Assembly: GCA_017473335.1 (NCBI GenBank)
Contig: JAFULN010000035.1
Location: 1-64,000, forward strand
DNA from: Erysipelotrichaceae bacterium
GTDB lineage: Bacteria; Bacillota_I; Bacilli_A; Erysipelotrichales; Erysipelotrichaceae
Length of the DNA stretch: 64,000 nt
Reading direction: 5' to 3'
Numbering within the stretch: position 1 is the first letter of the stretch; every line of letters starts with the position of its first letter. The notes beneath the pieces were generated by a model. That model had not been told where the DNA came from and did not search any database. It was given only the letters and a program-made list of their open reading frames with translations. The position numbers were made by a program, and so were the translations under genes. This document shows positions 1 to 9,223 of this stretch, piece by piece.

Positions 1-837
1 CATGGTTATTTGATCAGAAAACCAGTCTTATTAACAGCGTAAATAATACGTTTTCTTCGTCTTTCAATGTTTCTAATGCCTTTGGTATTGAATAAAAGAG
101 TAGAAACAATGGCATTCATACTTTCAGCTACACTAGAGTTGATTCTCTTGCCACGATAAACGATGAAAGAATTGATGATTTCATCTCTCCAGTTAGAAAG
201 TGAAGTGATGAAATCACAATATTCAGGAATGTGTGCATTGATGAAATCATGGTAGATTACATCAAAATTTTGCTTAGCTTCCTCGTATGAAGAGGTTGCG
301 TTAAAGATAGTGTATTTCTCTTTGAGTTCATAAGCACTCTTAAGGTCAGGATGAATCGCTAAGATAAGTTCAAGAAGTTGTCTGTAATTCACATAGCGAC
401 CAAGACGTTTATTGAATTTTCCTTTATTATCAAGTTCAATGGTTCTGTCAAATAATAGACATTTTCATTTTTTCAAGAGATAATATTGAATGGAATCAGT
501 GTCATAGGATCGAAGAACACGGATTCTGACTTTCTGAAGGCTTTCATTGAGATGTTTGATTAGGTGGAATGAATCAACACAAATGAGAGCCTTTTTAAAA
601 TAATGCTTAGAAATCTGTTTATAAGGTAAATACATATCCATACAGACATATTTGACGTTTAAAAGCTCACTAGAATCTTGTAGGTGTTGGAAATAATGAT
701 GAAGATATCCTTTCTTTCTGTCAGGCAGTGACAAAAATAGAAAGATGATTGGACTCATCAGTAGAAGAGTGAATAGATTCAACAGAGTCATAACTCAAAT
801 TGAGCAGAGAGATAAGAAGCTTATCATTGTGATCCAT
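1..837 (-). pseudogene. Decayed ISL3-family transposase
   Basis: Remnant of an ISL3 transposase, an RNase-H-fold (DDE) cut-and-paste enzyme. Translation starts at an ATG at 837 behind a GGAGG, and about 38 N-terminal residues follow (MDHNDKLL..., NHLSIFVT). The reading frame then jumps near 725 straight into the catalytic core (LPDRKKGY, CVDSFHLIKH). Compared with the intact copy at 56205-57467, the zinc-finger/HTH part and the first catalytic Asp region (about 150 residues) are missing. An in-frame TGA at 465-467 interrupts the core, and the same frame continues to a C-terminal block with the catalytic Glu region (SSVAESMNAIV) ending at 6. So there is one internal deletion with frameshift plus one nonsense mutation. 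The protein cannot be functional. The left end of the element probably lies outside the window. Confidence 0.9.
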
Positions 838-1000
838 AAAAAAATACCTCCTTCTATATAGACCAAAGTCATTATAGAAAAAGGTATTTATTCCAACAAC
901 GAGTGTGGAAAAACAAGTCCACACAATTTGATGGAGAATATCCACAAACACAGAGATTGGTGGATACTTCCAATTATTTTTATATAAGACTAATAAAAAT
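838..1000. mobile_element. Probable end region of the decayed ISL3 element
   Basis: AT-rich non-coding stretch upstream of the transposase remnant. It contains several GTGTGGA / TCCACA words (for example near 902-907, 919-925 and 940-945), of the kind found at ISL3-type ends. I could not fix the exact terminal repeat or a target duplication because the other end is not visible. The ends are unlike those of the intact ISL3 element at 56073-57637, so this is a different ISL3 lineage. Confidence 0.4.
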
Positions 1001-1118
1001 TAGGAGGTTATCATAACGATTGTTTCCTTTTAATATTTAGTATATTTTGGGAACTTGTAGTTCTAAAATACTAGACTAAAAAGATTAGACAGCCTATATG
1101 AATGTATCTAACTAATAG

Positions 1119-1147
1119 TTGAAGAAATAATCATTTTTATGTAAAAT
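1119..1147 (+). promoter_or_regulatory. Promoter for the first polysaccharide block
   Basis: TTGAAG at 1119-1124 and TAAAAT at 1142-1147 are separated by 17 bp. Transcription would start about 24 nt before the glycosylphosphotransferase gene. This is the only good sigma-A-like pair in the 340 bp between the transposon remnant and the gene. Confidence 0.6.
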
Positions 1148-1177
1148 ATTATGAGATAGAAAGGTAAATACTGAATT

Positions 1178-2578
1178 ATGATTAAACAGCATCAGAAAAA
1201 ACTGAATATTATTAATCAATTAATTGATGTAATTATCTTTTTTTTGTCGTATTTGTTTGCTTCCTTTTTAAGATTTGGAGTAGGTAAAGGAGAATTATCA
1301 CTAACTGAATCTTGGAATGGTAAGTATTTATTGTTTGCGCTGATATATTCTCTGTTAATTGTTTTTGTATTTTATTTGATGAATGTATATCGTCCAGGCA
1401 GAAAAAGACATTTATTCGAAGAAATATTTGAAATTTCGTGGATTTCACTAATGGGCATTATACTTGTTTCATCAGGAATGTATTTTATAAAGGCTAGTGT
1501 TTTTTCACGTTTGACGATTGGTTTATTTTATTTGATATCAACGTGCCTGCTATCAGTAAAAAGATGTGCTTTAAAGTATTTTTTACATACTTATCGTAAG
1601 AAAGGGTATAATCAAAAACATATTATTGTGATTGGCAATGGGCATTTAGCTAAAAAATATATTCATTCTGTTCAGATGCAAAAAGAACTGGGATATGTAA
1701 TTGATGGATATGTAAGTAAAATCGAAAAACCGGAACTTGGTAAATCATTAGGTTCCTATGAAGAGATATATAGTATATTAGAAAACCCTAATATTGATGA
1801 AGTTGTTGTTGCTTTAGAACCACATGAGACATATTTTATGAAATCAATTATCGAAGCAACAGAAAAGCAGGGTGTAAAAATTTCAATTATTCCTTTTTAT
1901 AATGATTATATTCCTGCTCATCCATCAGTTGAAGAAGTAGGAGATTGTAAATTGTTTAATATTAGAACTATCCCTCTTGATTATCCAATGAATGCTTTTT
2001 TGAAAAGATGTCTAGATATTTTTGCATCTTTATTTCTAATTTTGATAACGAGTCCAATTATGCTTGTTGCTGTTATTGGGATTAAGGTAACTGGCGGTAA
2101 AGGTCCTGTTATTTTCAAACAGGAAAGAGTTGGATTAAATAAAAAAATATTCACAATGTACAAATTTCGTTCAATGAGAGTTAATGATGAATCTAACACA
2201 GCTTGGAGTACAAATAATGATTCAAGAAAAACTTTTTTTGGAAGTGTTTTACGTAAATTCAGTATTGATGAGCTACCACAGTTTTTTAATGTGCTTAAAG
2301 GCGATATGAGCATAATTGGTCCTCGTCCTGAAGTTCCTTTTTATGTCAATCAATTTAAGGAAGAAATACCAAAATATATGATACGTCATCAGGTGCGTCC
2401 TGGTATTACAGGTTGGGCTCAAGTGAACGGCTATCGTGGAGATACATCTATTGAGAAACGAATTGAACATGATATTTGGTATATTGAACATTGGTCTTTG
2501 TTTTTAGATATTAAGATTGTTTTTATGACTATCTTTGGTGGTTTGGTCAATAAAGAAACCATTGGAGGAGGGAAATAA
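1178..2578 (+). CDS. Polyprenyl glycosylphosphotransferase (initiating sugar transferase)
   Basis: Initiates repeat-unit synthesis by moving a sugar-1-phosphate from a UDP-sugar to undecaprenyl phosphate at the inner face of the membrane (WbaP/CpsE-type polyisoprenyl-phosphate hexose-1-phosphate transferase). Four N-terminal membrane helices (about residues 7-145) are followed by a Rossmann-like CoA-binding-type domain (IIVIGNG, about 158) and another helix at about 276. The C-terminal bacterial sugar transferase domain shows FKQERVG, YKFRSM, SIDELPQFFNVLKGDMS, GPRPE and RPGITGWAQVNG. Length 466 aa is normal. The ribosome site (AAAGG) is about 13 nt from the ATG, which is rather far. First gene of the block; its stop overlaps the next start. 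The sugar specificity cannot be read from sequence. Confidence 0.92.
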   Translation: MIKQHQKKLNIINQLIDVIIFFLSYLFASFLRFGVGKGELSLTESWNGKYLLFALIYSLLIVFVFYLMNVYRPGRKRHLFEEIFEISWISLMGIILVSSGMYFIKASVFSRLTIGLFYLISTCLLSVKRCALKYFLHTYRKKGYNQKHIIVIGNGHLAKKYIHSVQMQKELGYVIDGYVSKIEKPELGKSLGSYEEIYSILENPNIDEVVVALEPHETYFMKSIIEATEKQGVKISIIPFYNDYIPAHPSVEEVGDCKLFNIRTIPLDYPMNAFLKRCLDIFASLFLILITSPIMLVAVIGIKVTGGKGPVIFKQERVGLNKKIFTMYKFRSMRVNDESNTAWSTNNDSRKTFFGSVLRKFSIDELPQFFNVLKGDMSIIGPRPEVPFYVNQFKEEIPKYMIRHQVRPGITGWAQVNGYRGDTSIEKRIEHDIWYIEHWSLFLDIKIVFMTIFGGLVNKETIGGGK

Positions 2579-3333
2579 TGAAAGCAGTAATTATGTCTGT
2601 GACTCATAAAGAATATTGGATGCCTGAGGACAAATTGTATTTGCCTATTCAGGTGGGATTTTCTGATGACTTAGGGATTCAAAGAGATAATGAAGGCGAA
2701 AATATTTCCTCAAAGAATAAGAATTATTGTGAATTGACTGCTTTATATTGGGGATGGAAAAATCTAGATGCGGATGTGATTGGATTAGATCATTATCGTA
2801 GGCATTTTTCATTAAAGCAATTTGGAAAAAAGAAAGAACGTATTTTAACATATAAAGAACTATTAAAATTGATGGAAACACATGATATTTTACTTCCAAA
2901 GAAACGACATTATTGGATTGAAACTAATAAATCGCAGTATCTTCATGCGCATCATGCAGAAGATTTGACTGTATTAGAGCAGGTTTTAGAAGAAAAATAT
3001 CCACAGATGATGAAGTTTTATGAAAGGGAAATGAATAAGACATCAGGGCATCGTTTCAATATGATGATTATGAAAAGGGAATGTTTCAATCGTTACTGTT
3101 CATTTCTTTTTGATGTATTGTTTGAAGTTGAAAAACGTTTAGATGTTTCAGACTATTCAAATTATGATGCAAGAGTATTTGGTTTCTTGAGCGAAAGGCT
3201 TATAGATGTGTGGATTGCTTCAGAGAAAATCAAGTCATATGACATTCCCTATGTGTTTATGGAGAAACAGAATTGGATAAAAAAGGGAATAAACTTTATT
3301 CTTCGTAAATTTGGAGGTGTTCAGATTGAATAA
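2578..3333 (+). CDS. DUF4422 capsular-type glycosyltransferase
   Basis: DUF4422 family protein, found in capsule and exopolysaccharide clusters and annotated as glycosyltransferase. Recognised from the N-terminal VTHKEYWMP, the LTALYWGWKN block, GLDHYRRHF, and the later HRFNMMIM and SEALIDVW-like (SERLIDVW) segments. 251 aa, normal for the family, with no membrane segments, so cytoplasmic. The ATG overlaps the TAA of the preceding gene (TAATG), indicating translational coupling. Probably adds a sugar soon after the initiating transferase. The donor sugar is unknown; galactofuranose has been suggested for some relatives. Confidence 0.88.
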   Translation: MKAVIMSVTHKEYWMPEDKLYLPIQVGFSDDLGIQRDNEGENISSKNKNYCELTALYWGWKNLDADVIGLDHYRRHFSLKQFGKKKERILTYKELLKLMETHDILLPKKRHYWIETNKSQYLHAHHAEDLTVLEQVLEEKYPQMMKFYEREMNKTSGHRFNMMIMKRECFNRYCSFLFDVLFEVEKRLDVSDYSNYDARVFGFLSERLIDVWIASEKIKSYDIPYVFMEKQNWIKKGINFILRKFGGVQIE

Positions 3334-4228
3334 TGTTTTAGCTGTCGTTGTTACTTACAACCGAATAGATATGCTTAAACAATGTATTTCTAACTTAAGA
3401 AATCAAACTTTTGATCAATTTGATGTTTTAATTGTCAATAATGCGAGTACAGATGGTACTTATGAATATCTTTGTGAAAACACGGATTCAAATTTAACTG
3501 CATTACATCTTAATCAAAATCTAGGCGGAGCAGGGGGATTTAATGCTGGACTTCGCTATGGAGTTGAAAATGGTTATGAATATTGTTGGATAATGGATGA
3601 TGATACATTACCTCAGCAGGATTCTCTTCAATGTTTGATTGAAGCTGATAATGTTTTAAACAAATCATATGGTTTTTTATCAAGTGCTGCATTGTGGACA
3701 GATGGCAGGGAATGTAAAATGAATCGTCAGAAAATCAAAAAAAATTTTTATGAAGATGTTCATTTACTGGGGGAAGGTATTATTCGTGTTGAACAAGCAA
3801 CATTTGTTTCCATGTTTATTCCTGTATCTACAATCATAAAAGTTGGTCTTCCAATCACCGATTTTTTTATCTGGGGTGATGATATTGAGTACAGCAGAAG
3901 AATTACGGTTCGTTATTCATTGAACAGCTATCTTGTTGGAAAAAGCAAGGTGATTCATGCAATGAAAGATAATAATGGATCTAGCATTGCTTTAGATGAG
4001 TCTGCAAGAATTGCAAGGTATAACTATGCATTTAGAAATGAAAACTATTTGTATCGTCAAGAAGGACTAAAAGGAATTGCTTATTATTTTGCAAAGTGTT
4101 TCCTGAATATAATTCGCATTATCAAGTTTGCAAAAGATAGTAAATTTAGAAGAATAGCAATTATTTTAAAGAATATGATTTTTGGCTTATTTTTTAATCC
4201 GATAGTTGAATATGTTTCCAAAAAGTAA
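3326..4228 (+). CDS. GlfT2-like GT2 glycosyltransferase
   Basis: Family 2 glycosyltransferase, GT-A fold. Visible are the N-terminal VVTYNR, NNASTDGT, the glycine-rich LGGAGGFNAG, the metal-binding MDDDTLP and the late FIWGDDIEYS. This set is typical of the GlfT2/rhamnosyl- or galactofuranosyl-transferase branch. I place the start at TTG 3326, which has GGAGGTG at 3313-3319 with normal spacing; an upstream TTG at 3311 overlaps the ribosome site itself. The gene overlaps the end of the DUF4422 gene by 8 bp. Cytoplasmic, probably membrane-associated through its basic, hydrophobic C-terminus. Confidence 0.88.
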   Translation: MNNVLAVVVTYNRIDMLKQCISNLRNQTFDQFDVLIVNNASTDGTYEYLCENTDSNLTALHLNQNLGGAGGFNAGLRYGVENGYEYCWIMDDDTLPQQDSLQCLIEADNVLNKSYGFLSSAALWTDGRECKMNRQKIKKNFYEDVHLLGEGIIRVEQATFVSMFIPVSTIIKVGLPITDFFIWGDDIEYSRRITVRYSLNSYLVGKSKVIHAMKDNNGSSIALDESARIARYNYAFRNENYLYRQEGLKGIAYYFAKCFLNIIRIIKFAKDSKFRRIAIILKNMIFGLFFNPIVEYVSKK

Positions 4229-4249
4229 GTTTATCTAGAAAGGGTATGT

Positions 4250-5017
4250 ATGTTTCAGAAAATAAAAAAATATCAGTTCCTGTTTGAAGAACTGGTGAAG
4301 CGAGATTTTAAGCAAAAATATAAACGTACAGTTCTTGGAATGGCTTGGAGTGTTTTATCCCCCCTCCTTCAGCTGTTAATCATGAGGATTGTATTTTCTC
4401 AGTTTTTTGGTAGAGAAATTGCTCATTATACAACATATCTGTTTTGTGGTAATTTAATTTTCAGTTATTTTAAAGAATCAACAATGGGTGGAATGAATTC
4501 ATTACTGATGAATGCAGATATTTTTAGTAAAGTGAATATTCCTAAGTATATGTTTTTACTTAGTAAAAATGTTTCTTCCTTAATTAATTTTGGATGTACA
4601 CTCCTTGTCTTTTTTCTGTTTTGCCTGATTGATGGAATTCGTTTTCATTTTGGTATGTTGACACTTATATATCCTTTGATTTGTTTAATTCTATTTAATG
4701 TAGGTATCGGATTGATTCTTTCAGCATTGTATGTTTTCTTTAGAGATATAAGCTATCTTTATGATGTTTTTACAATGCTTTTAACTTATGTTTCTGCGAT
4801 TTTTTATACGGTTGATACTTATCCCATGATAATTCAGAATTTATTTCTGTTGAATCCCGTATATGTTTTTATTAAGTATTGGCGTATTGTAATTATTGAT
4901 GCAGCTATCCCTTCATTCGGAATTCATTTTCTTTGTGGTTTTTATGCATTGTTGGCAGTCTGTGCAGGAGCTTATATTTATCGAAAATACAATCACAAAT
5001 TTTTGTATTATGTGTAA
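4250..5017 (+). CDS. ABC-2 polysaccharide export permease (TagG/Wzm-like)
   Basis: Membrane half of an ABC exporter for undecaprenyl-linked polysaccharide or teichoic acid. 255 aa with about six hydrophobic helices, an N-terminal amphipathic segment (LVKRDFKQKYKRTVLGMAWSV is the classic ABC-2 entry motif) and LNPVYVFIKYWR near the last helices. Pairs with the ATPase that follows 11 nt later. The presence of both this exporter and Wzx/Wzy genes in the window suggests that more than one polymer is made. Confidence 0.92.
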   Translation: MFQKIKKYQFLFEELVKRDFKQKYKRTVLGMAWSVLSPLLQLLIMRIVFSQFFGREIAHYTTYLFCGNLIFSYFKESTMGGMNSLLMNADIFSKVNIPKYMFLLSKNVSSLINFGCTLLVFFLFCLIDGIRFHFGMLTLIYPLICLILFNVGIGLILSALYVFFRDISYLYDVFTMLLTYVSAIFYTVDTYPMIIQNLFLLNPVYVFIKYWRIVIIDAAIPSFGIHFLCGFYALLAVCAGAYIYRKYNHKFLYYV

Positions 5018-5028
5018 GGAGACTTCTT

Positions 5029-5946
5029 ATGGTAATGATTAAAGCGGAAAATGTTTCCATTCGATATATGGTAGGAGATTTTAAAGATATTGGTCTAAAA
5101 GAATATGTCGTAAGAAGATTAAAGAATAATTATCATATTCAGGAGTTTTGGGCAGATCGTAATGTTTCTTTTGAATTAGAACCTGGTGATATGCTGGGAA
5201 TTATTGGGTCAAATGGAGCAGGAAAATCTACATTGTTAAAGGCAGTTTCAGGTATTATGATACCTACTGAAGGGAAAATGGAAATCAATGGAACTGTTGC
5301 AGCTTTACTAGAACTTGGAAGTGGATTTGACGGGGATTTAACAGTAAGAGAAAATACATTTCTTCGTGGTGCAATGCTAGGTTATACAAGATCATTTATG
5401 AATGATAAATATGATGAAATTATACAGTTTGCTGAACTTGAAAATTTTCAGGAAACACAATTTAAACACTTGTCGAGTGGTATGAAGAGTCGCTTGGCTT
5501 TTTCAATTGCGTGTCTTGTAAATCCAGACATTTTAATTTTAGATGAAGTGTTAAGCGTTGGAGATGGAGCATTTCAGAAAAAAAGTGGAGATAAAATGAG
5601 AACAATTCTCGAGAGTGGGGTAACTGGTATACTTGTTTCTCATTCTGTTGCACAAATTCGTGAGTTATGTACTAAAATACTCTGGCTTGATCATGGAAAA
5701 CAAATAGTTTTTTCTGATGATGTTCAATTGTGCTGTGATGCTTATGAAGAATTTTTAATAACACATTCTTTTCCGGAAAACAATGATCCAGTGAATGATT
5801 TAGCTCTCAAATATAAAAAAAGAATGGCAGAAAAAAACAAGAAAGATTGTAATGCTTATTTGAATCAGTTCAATCTTTTAAAAGAGCAGTGTCCAGAAGC
5901 TGCTGTACAGTTTGCAAAAGCTGTTTTGAAAGAAACTAGTCTTTAG
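5029..5946 (+). CDS. ABC polysaccharide export ATPase (TagH/Wzt-like)
   Basis: ATPase of the exporter. Walker A GSNGAGKST, ABC signature LSSGMKSRLAFS, Walker B ILILDEVLSVGD, H-loop VSHS. The TagH/Wzt subfamily is indicated by the long region before Walker A (AENVSIRYMVGDFKDIGLKE) and by the C-terminal extension of about 70 residues. That extension is too short for a full carbohydrate-binding Wzt-C domain, so export is probably not terminus-tag dependent. The start is ATG 5029 behind AAGGAGA; a longer reading frame back to 4933 lies inside the permease gene and is not used. Confidence 0.92.
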   Translation: MVMIKAENVSIRYMVGDFKDIGLKEYVVRRLKNNYHIQEFWADRNVSFELEPGDMLGIIGSNGAGKSTLLKAVSGIMIPTEGKMEINGTVAALLELGSGFDGDLTVRENTFLRGAMLGYTRSFMNDKYDEIIQFAELENFQETQFKHLSSGMKSRLAFSIACLVNPDILILDEVLSVGDGAFQKKSGDKMRTILESGVTGILVSHSVAQIRELCTKILWLDHGKQIVFSDDVQLCCDAYEEFLITHSFPENNDPVNDLALKYKKRMAEKNKKDCNAYLNQFNLLKEQCPEAAVQFAKAVLKETSL

Positions 5947-5958
5947 TTTGGGGGACTC

Positions 5959-6957
5959 ATGATGAAAGTAAGTGTTATTATGCCTGTTTACAATGCAATT
6001 AATTATTTGAAAAAAGCTGTGGACAGCATTATATTTCAAAATTTTGATGATTTTGAATTAATCCTTATTGATGATGGTTCTAGTGATGGTTCAGAATATA
6101 TATGCGACGAATATTCTAAAAAATATTCTAATGTAAATACAATTCATCAGAAGAATGGTGGAATCTGTTCTGCTCGTAATACAGGTATCTCTAATGCAAA
6201 GGGTGAATTTATTATGTTCTGTGATGATGATGATATGTATTTTCCTGGTTTTATTCAAACTGCGTATCAATTGGTAACCAAGCATCATCTTGATTTGTTG
6301 AGGTTTCAATGTGTAATTAACGAAGAAAAGAAGAAAGAATTAGATTGGGATATTTTGACTTTGGGATTTGAATATGAAAAAAGTAAAGGTATCTCATATG
6401 ATGAATATCTAATGAAGTCAGGACCTTTATTCGTATGGAATGCTATTTATCGATCTTTGGTAATTCGTGAACATCATTTACAATTTGATGAAAAATATCA
6501 ATATGGTCTTGAAGATTTTGACTTTAATTTGCAGTTTTATTTAAAAATGAAACGAGCTGCAGTTAGTTCAAAAGTCTTTTATCATCATTTTGAGCATATT
6601 AAGCATAGTACATCAAGTAATCGAAGTAAGGAAGTACTATGCTATAAATACCGTCAGGAGCCTGAATTACTGATGTTAGAATATCAATGTGTTCAAAAAT
6701 TCTGCCGCAGGGAAAATTGGCGAAGAGTATTTAATGAAAGAAAAGCAGAAGTACTAGCAAGATTTCGACATCAAATGAAAGAATCTAATTTTAGTAATGA
6801 TGAAATTCATAGAGAATTAAGTCAATTTAAAGCATCAATTTCTGAATTGCCTTCATCATTTTTTGATTTTCTTCATGTTGCAAAAGGTCCTACAAAAGCT
6901 TGGGTATTGCTTTTATTATTTGAATTGAATCAATATGCTTTGTTAATCAGAATTTAA
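5959..6957 (+). CDS. GT2 glycosyltransferase
   Basis: Family 2 glycosyltransferase: MPVYNA near the start, IDDGSSDGS, KNGGICSARNTG and a run of aspartates (FCDDDDMY) as the nucleotide/metal site. A C-terminal region with YQYGLEDFDF stands where the usual acceptor-side WYED motif lies. 332 aa. GGGGG lies just before two adjacent ATG codons (5959, 5962); either could be used. Last gene of the first transcription unit; a terminator follows at once. Specificity unknown. Confidence 0.88.
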   Translation: MMKVSVIMPVYNAINYLKKAVDSIIFQNFDDFELILIDDGSSDGSEYICDEYSKKYSNVNTIHQKNGGICSARNTGISNAKGEFIMFCDDDDMYFPGFIQTAYQLVTKHHLDLLRFQCVINEEKKKELDWDILTLGFEYEKSKGISYDEYLMKSGPLFVWNAIYRSLVIREHHLQFDEKYQYGLEDFDFNLQFYLKMKRAAVSSKVFYHHFEHIKHSTSSNRSKEVLCYKYRQEPELLMLEYQCVQKFCRRENWRRVFNERKAEVLARFRHQMKESNFSNDEIHRELSQFKASISELPSSFFDFLHVAKGPTKAWVLLLLFELNQYALLIRI

Positions 6958-6960
6958 TGA

Positions 6961-6992
6961 AAACAGGAATAGGGGGTTGTTCCTGTTTTTTA
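6961..6992 (+). terminator. Rho-independent terminator
   Basis: Stem AAACAGGAA / TTCCTGTTT with a 10-nt G-rich loop, followed by a T run. It closes the unit 1178-6957. Confidence 0.85.
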
Positions 6993-7009
6993 ATTTGAGT
7001 TTATTATGA

Positions 7010-7089
7010 TATAATTTATCTATGGTTAGAGAAATTATATAGGAAATATGATGAAACTATTTTCCCATTCTTTACAAACATGCTATACT
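7010..7089 (+). promoter_or_regulatory. Candidate promoter region before the EpsG-like gene
   Basis: There are two -10-like hexamers: TATAAT at 7010-7015, and TATACT at 7084-7089 preceded by TG (extended -10, TGCTATACT). Neither has a convincing -35 at 17 bp. The second lies about 30 nt before the start codon and is the more likely one. Confidence 0.4.
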
Positions 7090-7120
7090 TATTCCGCTAT
7101 AAAGATATTATGGAGTGATC

Positions 7121-8263
7121 GTGTTGATTTACTTATTCATTTTCATTTGTTCTGCATTTTTGTTTTATTTATCTGAAAAGCCAGAACTAGCAAAGTATCG
7201 TAAATGCTTTGTCTTTTTTGCTATTGTATTGCCTAGTATACTTGCAGGATTAAGATCAGAAAATGTAGGTGTTGATGTTAAGATATACGCAATTCCTATT
7301 TATTCTGCTGCGTCTGCTAGTGATAATTTAATTCAATTTATTCAGAATCAATTGGTGATAGGGAATAAAGATTTTGGATTTAATGTTTTAAATTATTTTT
7401 TGTCAAGATTAACTAATGATTACCATTTTGGATTGTTCGCATATCAAATGATTACACTCACTTTTATATATTTAGGATATAAAAATTATGAGAAGAAGTT
7501 TGGAGCACCACTTTGGTTATGTATTCTACTGTATTTGCTTTTACTATATAATCCTTCGCTAAATATTATGAGGCAGTGTATTGCAGTTAGCATTTTGTTT
7601 TATGGGATTACTTGTATGTTCAATAAACGATATGTACGTACGATTCTTTTCATATTTGTCGCCATTTTGTTTCATTCTAGTGCTATACTTGGAATACCAA
7701 TTGCACTGATGTATCTGTTTTTATGTAGAGAAACCTGTCCAGATATGAAAACTCAAATCATAAAGAGTTCTGTGCTGATTTGCTGTGGATTGCTTTTCGT
7801 TTTATTGTTTCCTACTTTGCTAAAAATGGTTGTGAATCTAGGAATACTGCATTCACGTTATTTGGATTATTTACCCGGTGGAACATGGTCAACAATAGGT
7901 GTTGATAGTTCAATCAACATACTAAGTGTTATGCCTTCGTTGTTTTATTTACTGTTGATACTTATGGCATTCAGAAAGATGAATGAATATAAAAAAGAAT
8001 CATTATTTCTTACTTTTTCATCACTGATTATCTTATTACTTGATTTTAGTCCTTTGTATGCGAATTATTTGACCAGAGCGGGGTATTATTTTTTGCCGTT
8101 TCAAGCTGTAATGCTTGCAGATATTGCGGATATATGTCCTGCTAAATATAAAAAGTTTTATGTATTAATGATTATTGCTGCCATGCTTGTTGTATGGATT
8201 GTAACTGTCGTTATTTTAGGTTATTATGGTACGATACCTTATGAGTTTTTCTGGAATGTTTAA
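7121..8263 (+). CDS. EpsG-family polysaccharide polymerase (Wzy-like)
   Basis: Polytopic membrane protein of the EpsG family, thought to polymerise repeat units outside the membrane. About ten hydrophobic helices. Typical features are LRSENVGVDVKIY near the N-terminus, GFNVLNYFLSRLT, NIMRQCIAVSILFYG and LFHSSAILGIP. About 381 aa, normal. The start is uncertain: GGAG at 7112-7115 is followed by in-frame GTG 7115, GTG 7121 and TTG 7124. Spacing favours 7121 or 7124. The stop overlaps the following start. Together with the flippase at 9224 it makes a Wzx/Wzy route. Confidence 0.87.
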   Translation: MLIYLFIFICSAFLFYLSEKPELAKYRKCFVFFAIVLPSILAGLRSENVGVDVKIYAIPIYSAASASDNLIQFIQNQLVIGNKDFGFNVLNYFLSRLTNDYHFGLFAYQMITLTFIYLGYKNYEKKFGAPLWLCILLYLLLLYNPSLNIMRQCIAVSILFYGITCMFNKRYVRTILFIFVAILFHSSAILGIPIALMYLFLCRETCPDMKTQIIKSSVLICCGLLFVLLFPTLLKMVVNLGILHSRYLDYLPGGTWSTIGVDSSINILSVMPSLFYLLLILMAFRKMNEYKKESLFLTFSSLIILLLDFSPLYANYLTRAGYYFLPFQAVMLADIADICPAKYKKFYVLMIIAAMLVVWIVTVVILGYYGTIPYEFFWNV

Positions 8264-9222
8264 TGGTGATGAAAATGGATGATTTAATTAGTATTATTGT
8301 TCCTGTTTATAATGCAGAAAAATATATTGAACGATGTCTGGAATCTTTAATTCATCAGAGCTATGAGAATTTGGAAATTATAGTAATCAATGATGGGTCC
8401 AAAGATGAATCAGAGGGGGTGATTTCAAGGTATTTGAATGATTCGCGTATTGTGTATTTTTCTCAACAAAATCAAGGTATTGGGTTAACTCGTAATTATG
8501 GACTTGAATTGGTTCATGGTAAGTACTTCTGTTTTGTCGACAGTGATGACTATGTAGCGAGTGACTTTGTTGAAAAGTTACATGAGGTTATTGTTTCATC
8601 AAATGCTGATTTGGTTTGGTGTGATTATGTACATGTTTTTAATGGAAAGACACAGGTAATACATCAGCGACCAGAAGAAATATTGAAATTTGAATATCCT
8701 TGTTTATGGAATAAAATGTATAAAACAGCATTATTCAAAGAGAATAGATTAATTTTTCCTGATTCCTGGTATGAAGATCTGGCAACAGTACCTCGTGCTT
8801 TTTTGTTGGCTGAGAATACATATTATTTAAATGAGGCATTGTACTATTACTGGCAACACGATAATTCCATTACAACAACCTTTTCAATTCATGCATCTGA
8901 TATGAACCTTGTTCTTGATATCTTAAATACATTTTTTAGTCAATTAAAGAGAAATGATTTAGACATTTCATGGATACAGAATTATATTATTATATTTCAT
9001 GGATTGTGTGGAACTGTGTTTCGCATGATGTTAAGTAACGATCATACATCTAAAGAAATCTGTTCTTTTTACTCACAGACTGTAAATAGACTAAATGGAA
9101 AGCGATTTGACATAGAAATCTTGAAAAGGCTGCCAATTAAATATAAACTGTTTTATCTTTCACTTTGGAAGTGGTCCATACCGATTGTTCGCTATGCTAT
9201 AATCGTGATGAAGAGAATATAA
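8263..9222 (+). CDS. GT2 glycosyltransferase (EpsJ/CpsI-like)
   Basis: Family 2 glycosyltransferase with IIVPVYNAE, INDGSKDES, QGIGLTRNYG and DSDDY (metal site). The acceptor half has LWNKMYKT and SWYEDLATVPRA. Close in layout to the GT2 at 34379. Possible starts are ATG 8263, overlapping the preceding TAA, or ATG 8275, immediately before the conserved fold; neither has a strong ribosome site, so coupling to the upstream gene is likely. A hydrophobic stretch at the C-terminus may touch the membrane. Confidence 0.87.
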   Translation: MVMKMDDLISIIVPVYNAEKYIERCLESLIHQSYENLEIIVINDGSKDESEGVISRYLNDSRIVYFSQQNQGIGLTRNYGLELVHGKYFCFVDSDDYVASDFVEKLHEVIVSSNADLVWCDYVHVFNGKTQVIHQRPEEILKFEYPCLWNKMYKTALFKENRLIFPDSWYEDLATVPRAFLLAENTYYLNEALYYYWQHDNSITTTFSIHASDMNLVLDILNTFFSQLKRNDLDISWIQNYIIIFHGLCGTVFRMMLSNDHTSKEICSFYSQTVNRLNGKRFDIEILKRLPIKYKLFYLSLWKWSIPIVRYAIIVMKRI

Positions 9223-9223
9223 T

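Noticed and set aside
465-467. In-frame TGA in the transposase remnant read as tryptophan (alternative genetic code)
   Set aside because: All other genes end or continue as expected under the standard code, the intact copy has Arg at this place, and the gene has a deletion as well; it is decay.
4933-5028. Longer start for the export ATPase
   Set aside because: This stretch is inside the permease gene; AAGGAGA before ATG 5029 fits better.
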